Positions 1-5,801 of a stretch of 15,054 nt of DNA are shown one piece after another; positions within the stretch are counted from its first letter, which is position 1, and each line of letters begins with the position of its first letter. Position numbers and translations under genes: made by a program. Below the pieces are notes generated by a model. That model was not told the DNA's origin. It made no database searches and worked only from the letters and a program-made list of their open reading frames with translations. Source of the DNA: Gammaproteobacteria bacterium (lineage in GTDB: Bacteria > Pseudomonadota > Gammaproteobacteria > GRL18); contig JAGLFC010000099.1 of NCBI GenBank assembly GCA_023144715.1, positions 1-15,054 of the forward strand. The letters run 5' to 3'.

Positions 1-21
1 CTGAATGTGTGTTGACGGATC

Positions 22-948
22 TTATTCTGGTGTTTTATTCATTAAAAATTCTAATAAGGCTTTCTGTGCGTGTAAACGATTGCCTGCCTCATCCCACACG
101 ACACTTTGCTGACCATCTATCACAGAAGCACTGACTTCTTCACCGCGATGAGCGGGTAAACAGTGCATAAATAACGCATCATTATCAGCCTGTGCCATTA
201 ACTTATCGTTAATAATATAACCATCAAATGCAATTTCACGACGTGCTTGCTCTTCTTCCTGTCCCATAGAAGTCCAGACATCCGTCACTAATAAATCAGA
301 GTCTATTGCTGCTTCCATCGGATCACGAATAATTTCAACGTGATCACCTGCTGCGGAAAATATATCCTGATCAGGATCATAACCTTTGGGGCAAGCAATA
401 TTTAATTTAAAGTTCCATTGACGTGCCGCATTAATATAAGAATGACACATATTATTGCCATCACCGACCCAAGTGACTGTTTTTCCTTCAATACTGCCAC
501 GATGTTCTTGATAACATTGCATATCAGCGAGTAATTGACAAGGATGATACATATCCGTGAGTGCATTAATAACAGGTACAGAAGAATATTCTGCGAATGT
601 TTCTAGATGTGCTTGATCAAAGGTACGGATCATAATCATATCCACCATTTGAGAGAGGACTCTTGCACTGTCTTCAATGGGTTCACCACGACCTAATTGT
701 GTATCTCTTGGCGAAAGAAATAAAGCACCGCCACCAAATTGTACCATACCTGTTTCAAATGAAACTCGAGTGCGAGTAGAAGACTTTTCAAAAATCATTC
801 CTAGCATACGGTTTTTTAAGGGTTCGTAAATGTCACCTTTTTTTTGCATTTTTTTAAGAACAATGGCTCGTTCTGTCATTTTTTTTAATTCATCACTCGA
901 AAAATCCATTAAATTTAAAAAGTGGCGTAATTTATTTTTTGTTGTCAT
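22..948 (-). CDS. argF: Ornithine carbamoyltransferase
   Basis: Cytoplasmic enzyme that joins carbamoyl phosphate and ornithine to give citrulline in arginine biosynthesis. The 308-aa product has the family's usual length. It carries the carbamoyl-phosphate loop SSTRT (residues 56-60), HPCQ (135-138), the ornithine-binding loop D223 with SMG (227-229), and HCLP (262-265), all in the expected order. A longer frame opens at a TTG at 966, but AGGAG lies 9 bases before the ATG at 948 and actually overlaps the sequence just after that TTG, so the ATG is chosen. The gene starts 41 bases after the argD stop, so the two are probably one leftward transcript. No terminator is visible in the 21 bases left of the stop. 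The family call is secure from the catalytic motifs; the argF/argI naming is by convention. Confidence 0.97.
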   Translation of the reverse strand: MTTKNKLRHFLNLMDFSSDELKKMTERAIVLKKMQKKGDIYEPLKNRMLGMIFEKSSTRTRVSFETGMVQFGGGALFLSPRDTQLGRGEPIEDSARVLSQMVDMIMIRTFDQAHLETFAEYSSVPVINALTDMYHPCQLLADMQCYQEHRGSIEGKTVTWVGDGNNMCHSYINAARQWNFKLNIACPKGYDPDQDIFSAAGDHVEIIRDPMEAAIDSDLLVTDVWTSMGQEEEQARREIAFDGYIINDKLMAQADNDALFMHCLPAHRGEEVSASVIDGQQSVVWDEAGNRLHAQKALLEFLMNKTPE

Positions 949-989
949 TCTTCTATTCTCCTGCAAGGCAGGTTTAATTATTATTCTTA

Positions 990-2174
990 TTAATAGGTAT
1001 GTTCAATAATGAGTTGGCTGACAATTGCAATAATGTCATCCGCTTGTTCATCACTGGTAATGAGTGCAGGTAATAAGCGTACAACGCTATCAGCAGTGAC
1101 ATTAATTAATAGCTTCTTATCTAATGCTTGTTTAACTAACTCAGTACAGGGGCGATCCAGTTCAATACCAATCATTAGCCCTTTGCCTCTGATATCCAGT
1201 ACTTTTTTCTGTGAAATTAATTCTGCTAAAGACTGCTTAAAGCCTGTTTGGAAATAAAGTCCTAATTCTGCAGCTCGTTGATCGAGTTGCTCAGTTTGCA
1301 TGGTTTTTATCGTGGCCAGTGCTGCGGCACAAGCAAGAGGGCTACCACCAAAGGTAGACCCATGTGTACCGGGTATTAAAATTTCAGCGGCTTGACCTTT
1401 TGCAAGACACGCTCCGATAGGAAAACCATTGCCCAGTCCTTTTGCCAAGGTCATAATGTCAGGTACAATCTGAGCATGTTGCCCAGCAAACCATTGACCT
1501 GTTCGACAGATACCTGTTTGTATTTCATCTAGGATCATTAAATAATTATTGGCATCACAAAAATGACGCACATCTTGTAAATAATGATCAGAGGGTGTGA
1601 TTAAACCACCTTCTCCTTGTATGGGTTCTACCATAATAGCCACAATATTTTTATTATTGTCAGCCACCTGTTTAATGGCATCCATATCATTATAATTCAC
1701 ATGAATATAGCCAGACACTAGAGGTTCAAAACCTACTTGTACTTTACTATTACCTGTTGCTGATAGTGTCGATAAGGTTCGACCATGAAAACTTTTATTT
1801 GCCACAATAATAGTCGGTAAATCAATATGTTTGATTGTATGACCATAGCGACGTGCAATCTTAATGGCCGCTTCATTGGCCTCTGCCCCTGAATTACTAA
1901 AAAAAACAGTATCCATTGCTGATAATTCACACAACTTATCTGCTAAAGCTTCTTGGTTAGGAATACCGTATAAATTAGAGGTGTGCATTAATGTTTGAGC
2001 TTGATCGCTAATGGCTTTGGCTACCGCTGGGTGACTATGACCCAAACCACAGACAGCAATTCCTGTTAAAGCATCCAGATAGCGTTGATCGTGCTTATCA
2101 TAGAGATAACAACCATCACCTTTGACAAAACTAATAGGCAAACGCCCATAGGTATTCATAATATGCTCAGACAT
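990..2174 (-). CDS. argD: Acetylornithine aminotransferase
   Basis: PLP-dependent class III aminotransferase that converts N-acetylglutamate semialdehyde to N-acetylornithine, two steps before the ArgF reaction. It is 394 aa, normal for ArgD. Visible features are the phosphate-binding SGAEAN (95-100), the cofactor aspartate in LDEIQTG (D216), and the Schiff-base lysine in LAKGLGNGFP (K245). The start ATG at 2172-2174 is preceded by AGGA about 9-10 bases upstream on the minus strand. It is the first gene of a leftward argD-argF unit. Its leader contains an intrinsic terminator and two candidate promoters, described separately. Close relatives (AstC, GabT, succinylornithine transaminase) share the fold, but the adjacent argF and the length favour ArgD; the enzyme may also serve in lysine synthesis, as in E. 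coli. Confidence 0.95.
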   Translation of the reverse strand: MSEHIMNTYGRLPISFVKGDGCYLYDKHDQRYLDALTGIAVCGLGHSHPAVAKAISDQAQTLMHTSNLYGIPNQEALADKLCELSAMDTVFFSNSGAEANEAAIKIARRYGHTIKHIDLPTIIVANKSFHGRTLSTLSATGNSKVQVGFEPLVSGYIHVNYNDMDAIKQVADNNKNIVAIMVEPIQGEGGLITPSDHYLQDVRHFCDANNYLMILDEIQTGICRTGQWFAGQHAQIVPDIMTLAKGLGNGFPIGACLAKGQAAEILIPGTHGSTFGGSPLACAAALATIKTMQTEQLDQRAAELGLYFQTGFKQSLAELISQKKVLDIRGKGLMIGIELDRPCTELVKQALDKKLLINVTADSVVRLLPALITSDEQADDIIAIVSQLIIEHTY

Positions 2175-2238
2175 GACAATAATTCCTAAATAGTACCTGC
2201 AATTTTATTTGTGTTGCTGTATTTTGCGTATACTACAT

Positions 2239-2268
2239 ATTCTATGTTAAAAAATTAAAAACCGTTAA
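2239..2268 (-). promoter_or_regulatory. Second candidate argD promoter (P2)
   Basis: On the minus strand, TTAACG (2268-2263) is separated by 18 bases from TAGAAT (2244-2239), 9 of 12 matches to the sigma-70 consensus. It lies downstream of the leader terminator, so it could give an argDF transcript with a leader of about 60 bases. The -10 is overlapped by the 13-base palindrome ACATATTCTATGT (2235-2247), a possible operator. No good match to the enterobacterial ARG box was seen. Confidence 0.4.
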
Positions 2269-2276
2269 AAACAAAA

Positions 2277-2297
2277 AAGCAGTCAATAAGACTGCTT
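2277..2297 (-). terminator. Intrinsic terminator in the argD leader
   Basis: Read on the minus strand, AAGCAGTC and GACTGCTT form a perfect 8-bp stem around a 5-base loop (TTATT), followed immediately by TTTTTT G TTTTT. On the plus strand the same hairpin has no T-tract, so the orientation is clear. No gene lies upstream on the minus strand to be terminated: the neighbour is the divergent Nudix gene. It therefore sits between a strong promoter and argD, in the position of an attenuator or of the 3' end of a very short RNA. Confidence 0.8.
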
Positions 2298-2312
2298 CAA
2301 TGTAAACCAGAC

Positions 2313-2341
2313 ATTATATAAATTTTATTTTTTAATTTCAA
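2313..2341 (-). promoter_or_regulatory. Near-consensus sigma-70 promoter (P1) facing argD
   Basis: On the minus strand, TTGAAA (2341-2336), a 17-base spacer and TATAAT (2318-2313) give 11 of 12 consensus matches with ideal spacing. The predicted start, near 2306, is about 10 bases before the terminator stem at 2297-2277, so transcripts would normally end after about 40 bases unless the hairpin is bypassed. The -35 element lies about 12 bases from the Nudix gene's ribosome-binding site, in the divergent direction. Confidence 0.65.
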
Positions 2342-2367
2342 GCTCTTTAATTAGAAGGTGATTGCTG

Positions 2368-3267
2368 ATGAATAATATTACAACAACGATAGAACAAAGA
2401 AATAAAGGCTATTTAGATTGGATTTTAGAATGTAATCAATACACTCTTAATGATTTTACCCCTTTTATGATTGAATCATCCATTTTAGGCTATATTCATA
2501 TTCATAATATTAATTTATTTCGTTCCTTTGATACTATTTTTTCCTTTGCACAAAAAGAAGGGCAGTCATTTATTACCTTTCAGCCTAACATTAAAACCTT
2601 TGAACAACGTAGTAAAGCAGCTAATGAAGTGGCACAACAATGGTATCAATCAGGTGCTTTATCTTCTTGGGTGGGCGAACAATATGATGTGAGTACTGCT
2701 TTTGATCAAACGGCCTTTTTTACCATTGAGCGTTCAGCGGCTTCTTTATTAGGGATTAAAAAATATGGTATTCATATTAATGCTTGGGTGAAAAAAAAGG
2801 AAGACATTTATATTTGGGTGGCAAAACGTGCGATGGATAAACCGACTTTTCCAGGTAAATTGGATCACTTGGTCGCAGGGGGACATGGCAGTGGTTATCA
2901 TATTGAAGAAACCATGATTAAGGAATGTGCTGAAGAAGCCAATATCCCACAAGCAATAGCACAACAAGCTCAAGCGGTGTCTATGATTACTTATGTTATG
3001 GAGAATAAACAAAAATTACAGCAAGATCATTTATTTGTTTATGATTTACAATTAGAGACTGATTTTATACCTCATAATACCGATGGTGAAGCAGAAGAAT
3101 TTTATCTCTGGCCTATTGATAAAGTATTAGAACGTGTGGCACATACTCGTGATTATAAAATTAATTGTAATCTAGTCATTATTGATTTTGCGATACGTCA
3201 TGGTTTTTTAAAACCTGATGAACCTTACTATAGTCAAATTTGCTCAGGCTTACATCATACTCTATGA
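2368..3267 (+). CDS. DUF4743-type Nudix hydrolase
   Basis: A 299-aa protein with an N-terminal region resembling the DUF4743 domain (about residues 10-130) and a C-terminal Nudix domain. The Nudix helix starts at GG 171-172 and ends KECAEEANI (185-193), keeping the metal-binding glutamates E186, E189 and E190; the usual first glutamate of the box is a tyrosine here. This two-part layout is that of yeast Tnr3's C-terminal half and plant NUDX24-like proteins, reported to hydrolyse oxidised thiamine diphosphate. That activity for this protein is inference from family. AAGGTG ends 7 bases before ATG 2368; the alternative TTG at 2362 is only 1 base from it and is rejected. It is transcribed divergently from argDF and stands alone, with a separate strong promoter downstream for the next operon. 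A general nucleotide-diphosphate hydrolase is the alternative. Confidence 0.85.
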   Translation: MNNITTTIEQRNKGYLDWILECNQYTLNDFTPFMIESSILGYIHIHNINLFRSFDTIFSFAQKEGQSFITFQPNIKTFEQRSKAANEVAQQWYQSGALSSWVGEQYDVSTAFDQTAFFTIERSAASLLGIKKYGIHINAWVKKKEDIYIWVAKRAMDKPTFPGKLDHLVAGGHGSGYHIEETMIKECAEEANIPQAIAQQAQAVSMITYVMENKQKLQQDHLFVYDLQLETDFIPHNTDGEAEEFYLWPIDKVLERVAHTRDYKINCNLVIIDFAIRHGFLKPDEPYYSQICSGLHHTL

Positions 3268-3288
3268 TACTGAGGAGACTATCATAAT

Positions 3289-3333
3289 TTGACATAAACT
3301 GTCTTGACATTTTATGTCAAATACATAAAATGT
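3289..3333 (+). promoter_or_regulatory. Operon promoter with nested inverted repeats
   Basis: TTGACA (3304-3309), a 16-base spacer and TAAAAT (3326-3331) make an 11/12 sigma-70 promoter starting near 3338, upstream of the DUF2170 gene. Three repeat relations overlap it. TTGACAT occurs at 3289-3295 and 3304-3310; the second copy pairs with ATGTCAA (3314-3320) across 3 bases; and ACATTTTATGT (3307-3317) is the exact reverse complement of ACATAAAATGT (3323-3333), 5 bases apart. The dyads span both promoter hexamers, which suits repressor control. No sigma-54 GG/GC promoter of the classical psp type is visible. Confidence 0.65.
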
Positions 3334-3363
3334 AATAGAGCAGATTCAATAAAGGATAAAATA

Positions 3364-3780
3364 ATGTTACAAATATTGGAAAGAGTTCATAACGCGGTTA
3401 ACAAACACATCACCTCAGATGGTACACAGTTTAGATCAAATATTGATGTGACCAGTGAAACGCCCATGTTAATGGTGATTAGAGAAGATCGTGAAGAGTT
3501 TCCTATACTGGTCACTGCCAGTATTGATCAAATTTTATGCAATACCGTTCTTTTTGATGAAAAACAAATAAAAGAAACTCGGCAGATAGAAATTAATGAA
3601 ATGATGTTGCAATTAAATATGGCAATGCCATTATCATCCTTTGCCAAAACAGGGCAGTATTATTCTGTGTTTGGTGCTTTAGCAACTGAATCCATTGATA
3701 AAAATATTTTATTAGAAATTGAAATGTTATCTGATAATGTGATTGATGCTTTAGAAGTCATGAATCCATTTTTAATCTAG
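3364..3780 (+). CDS. yjfI: DUF2170 family protein (YjfI-like)
   Basis: A small soluble protein of 138 aa, close to E. coli YjfI (about 133 aa), recognised by overall pattern and by the C-terminal motif PLSSFAK..YYSVFGAL (89-106) followed by an acidic tail. No signal peptide or membrane segment. The molecular function is unknown; the family is repeatedly found directly upstream of PspA-like genes, as here. The frame can be read from a TTG at 3304, but that lies inside the -35 element; AAGGA at 3352-3356 sits 7 bases before ATG 3364. It is the first gene of the six-gene cluster, 38-41 bases before the PspA-like gene. The predicted mixed alpha/beta, chaperone-like fold is an inference from family size and pattern only. 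Confidence 0.85.
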   Translation: MLQILERVHNAVNKHITSDGTQFRSNIDVTSETPMLMVIREDREEFPILVTASIDQILCNTVLFDEKQIKETRQIEINEMMLQLNMAMPLSSFAKTGQYYSVFGALATESIDKNILLEIEMLSDNVIDALEVMNPFLI

Positions 3781-3821
3781 TTGAATAAAATTAAGTCAAA
3801 TTATAAAACAGGAGTACAATG

Positions 3822-4520
3822 ATGGGATTTTTAACAAAAGTGTGGACGGCATTGCGTGGTGTGGGTCATGAAACAGAAGGTGTTTTTATTGATGCTCAAG
3901 GAATCAGAATTTTAGAACAAGAAGTGCGTGATGCTAAAGAAGCTCAAGTGGATGCTAAGGAATCATTAACGGATGTAATGGCAGAACAATTAAAAATGGA
4001 ACGTCAAGTTGATCTCACACGTAAAAATTTAGCAGAATATGATCAGGCTATTCGTAAATTATTGGCACAAAACAATGAAGCTTTAGCCACAGAAACCGCT
4101 GAAAAAATAGCTGAAATTGAAGTCGATTTAGAAACAGAAGAAATGGTATTAACCAGCTATAATGAGCAAATTACTGATTTGAAAGTGACTATTTTAGAAT
4201 CTGATAAGCAGATTAAAGCTCTGGAACGTGAGATTTCTATTGTGAAATCCACTGAAGCTGCACAAAAAGCGGCTGAACTGACTGCCAAACGTTTTTCTGG
4301 TAGCAATTCATCGTTGCAATCTGCCAGTGATTCTTTACAACGCATTAAAGAACGTCAGCAAAAACGCAAAGATAAAATGCTTTCGGCTCGTCAATTGCTT
4401 AAAGAAACCAGTGGTACAGATTTACAAGATAAGTTAATCACCGCAGGCGTTATTCATAACAAAGCCAATGGGCAATCTATTTTGGAGCGTTATAAAGCGG
4501 CTGAAAATAAGACCACTTGA
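3822..4520 (+). CDS. yjfJ: PspA/IM30 family membrane-stress protein (YjfJ-like)
   Basis: A 232-aa PspA/IM30 (ESCRT-III superfamily) protein, the same length as E. coli YjfJ. It has an N-terminal amphipathic segment MGFLTKVWTALRG able to lie on the membrane, followed by nearly continuous coiled coil from about residue 28 to 150, a serine/asparagine-rich break (FSGSNSS, about 162-168) and further C-terminal helices ending ILERYKA. Family members form oligomers on the cytoplasmic face of damaged inner membrane and limit proton leak. Two adjacent ATGs (3819 and 3822) are possible; AGGAG at 3810-3814 is 7 bases from the second and 4 from the first, and the second gives the family-typical MGF start. 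Pairing with DUF2170 upstream identifies it as the YjfJ branch rather than classical PspA, and no pspF, pspB or pspC is present. Confidence 0.88.
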   Translation: MGFLTKVWTALRGVGHETEGVFIDAQGIRILEQEVRDAKEAQVDAKESLTDVMAEQLKMERQVDLTRKNLAEYDQAIRKLLAQNNEALATETAEKIAEIEVDLETEEMVLTSYNEQITDLKVTILESDKQIKALEREISIVKSTEAAQKAAELTAKRFSGSNSSLQSASDSLQRIKERQQKRKDKMLSARQLLKETSGTDLQDKLITAGVIHNKANGQSILERYKAAENKTT

Positions 4521-4540
4521 AATAATGGCATTTGAGTCTC

Positions 4541-4879
4541 ATGAAAAGAAAGAACAAAGTTGTGATCCCCGAACGCTGGAAAACATCGGATAAGCAAATT
4601 AAAAAAATGCAATTAGCTTTTGAATTTGAAGATCTTGTTGAGAAACAGTTAAAGCAGGATGCCCTAGATAATGGTATTTCTGCTTCCTCACAATTGAGAA
4701 AAATTTTAAACTTACACTATGAATCCCCTTTAAAACCTCGTTTATCAGTCACTTTGAGTGTGGAAGATAGAGAAATACTGGCACAAAGATATGCGGTTAA
4801 AGCAACTGATCGAGCTTATATCCGTTTGGGCATTAGCCGTGAAATAGAAACCTATTATCATACATTAAACAATCAATAA
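4541..4879 (+). CDS. Unrecognised 112-aa protein, possible RHH-like segments
   Basis: Not recognised. A small, basic, soluble protein starting MKRKNKVVIPERW, with no signal peptide or membrane helix. Residues 31-57 (LVEKQLKQDALDNGIS..QLRKIL) and 66-84 (PRLSVTLSVEDREILAQRYA) each resemble parts of ribbon-helix-helix proteins: a helix-turn-helix reading GIS..S..LRKIL, and a beta-strand then helix reading SVTLS.ED...LA. This is a visual resemblance only. The start is uncertain: TTG 4532 and ATG 4541 are both in frame and neither has a good ribosome site (GAG 4 bases before the ATG). It begins 20 bases after the PspA-like stop, so translational coupling is plausible. Position inside the cluster suggests either an operon-specific regulator or a partner of the PspA/flotillin machinery. 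Confidence 0.75.
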   Translation: MKRKNKVVIPERWKTSDKQIKKMQLAFEFEDLVEKQLKQDALDNGISASSQLRKILNLHYESPLKPRLSVTLSVEDREILAQRYAVKATDRAYIRLGISREIETYYHTLNNQ

Positions 4880-4922
4880 ATACTGAGTGTTTAATTCCAT
4901 ATTAGAAATTAAGGAATAAAAA

Positions 4923-5114
4923 ATGAATACAAAAAAATTAATAATCTATGCAATTGTTGCATTAGTCGCTATTATTATACTAAAGATCATTATTGTAGTG
5001 AGTTGGAAGCTCATCCTTTTTTCATTAATGATTTTAGTGGGCTGGCTTGTCTTTGATAATATTATTAAACCAAGAATGAAAAACAATAAATCTTTTATGA
5101 ATATTAAAAAATAA
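4923..5114 (+). CDS. Small two-helix membrane protein (63 aa)
   Basis: A 63-aa hydrophobic protein of unrecognised family. Residues about 5-26 and 28-47 form two membrane helices separated by a short WK turn, ending in a basic tail (KPRMKNNK...NIKK), so both ends are probably cytoplasmic by the positive-inside rule. AAGGA at 4911-4915 lies 7 bases before the ATG, a good signal for so small a gene, and the spacing to its neighbours (43 and 22 bases) fits an operon. It has no sequence motif of PspB, PspC or PspG that I can see, but its size and place beside a PspA-like gene make a membrane-anchoring or signalling role in the same system an attractive guess. An antisense frame covering the same bases is a shadow. 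Confidence 0.7.
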   Translation: MNTKKLIIYAIVALVAIIILKIIIVVSWKLILFSLMILVGWLVFDNIIKPRMKNNKSFMNIKK

Positions 5115-5136
5115 CCTATAGAGAATAATAAACACA

Positions 5137-5763
5137 ATGGAAAATTTTTTAACGACTATTGTTTCTTTTCCAACCATTATATTGAGTGTGTTATTGGGTG
5201 TTGTTTCAATTTATTGGTTTTTAACCATATTGGGTTTATTTGATATTGAAATTTTAGATGTTAATATGGATCTTGATTATTCGGGTGAAGTTGCTCCTGT
5301 GGGTGGTTTTGCAGGTGTTATGGTTGCTCTGGGATTAACGGGCTTGCCTGTGACTATTATTCTTAGTTTTATTATCCTATTTGCATGGTTTGGTACTTAT
5401 ATAGCTTCACTCTATTTACTTTCATGGCTTGATTCAGGAATATGGTTTTGGCTGACTGCTCTATTAGTCATTATTTTATCCCTTATTATTGCAATACCAA
5501 TGACTATTTTTATGACTAAACCGCTACAACAATTTTTTAATGTAAATTATGCCACAAAATCAAATGACTTATTGGGTGAAGTGTGTCAATTGATTACCTC
5601 TGAGGTCACGGATCGTTTTGGTGAAGCTGAATTAAATAAGCAGGGCGATCACTTTATTTTTCAAGTGCGTAGTACACAAAATAATGCAATAAAAAAAGGG
5701 GATGATGTGATTTTATTAGAATATGATCATGAAAATAACTATTACTTTGTAAAAAAACAATAA
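5137..5763 (+). CDS. yqiJ: YqiJ-like membrane protein with NfeD/OB-like C-terminus
   Basis: A 208-aa inner-membrane protein, nearly the length of E. coli YqiJ (209 aa). Hydrophobic segments lie at about 7-35, 64-90 and 100-127, with an acidic loop (FDIEILDVNMDLDYSGE, 37-53) between the first two, followed by a soluble beta-rich C-terminal domain (about 140-208) of OB-fold/NfeD type. Such proteins are encoded next to flotillins and are thought to be their dedicated membrane partners; the flotillin gene follows 38 bases downstream. The start ATG has only a weak ribosome site (GAGAA about 11 bases upstream), but no better in-frame start precedes it and the first helix begins directly after it. 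Function beyond microdomain partnership is not established for the family. Confidence 0.85.
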   Translation: MENFLTTIVSFPTIILSVLLGVVSIYWFLTILGLFDIEILDVNMDLDYSGEVAPVGGFAGVMVALGLTGLPVTIILSFIILFAWFGTYIASLYLLSWLDSGIWFWLTALLVIILSLIIAIPMTIFMTKPLQQFFNVNYATKSNDLLGEVCQLITSEVTDRFGEAELNKQGDHFIFQVRSTQNNAIKKGDDVILLEYDHENNYYFVKKQ

Positions 5764-5801
5764 CAATAACTTTAAATAACCTAATGGTCTAGGAGTAAAA
5801 T

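Noticed and set aside
1009..1257. Plus-strand 82-aa frame opposite argD
   Set aside because: Entirely inside argD on the other strand, with no family signature.
2175..2260. ArgR (ARG box) operator before argD
   Set aside because: No stretch matches the TGAAT....ATTCA pattern well on either strand.
3263..3286. TATGATA/TATCATA hairpin at the end of the Nudix gene as a terminator
   Set aside because: An all-A/T-rich 7-bp stem with one G-C pair and no T-tract; unlikely to terminate.
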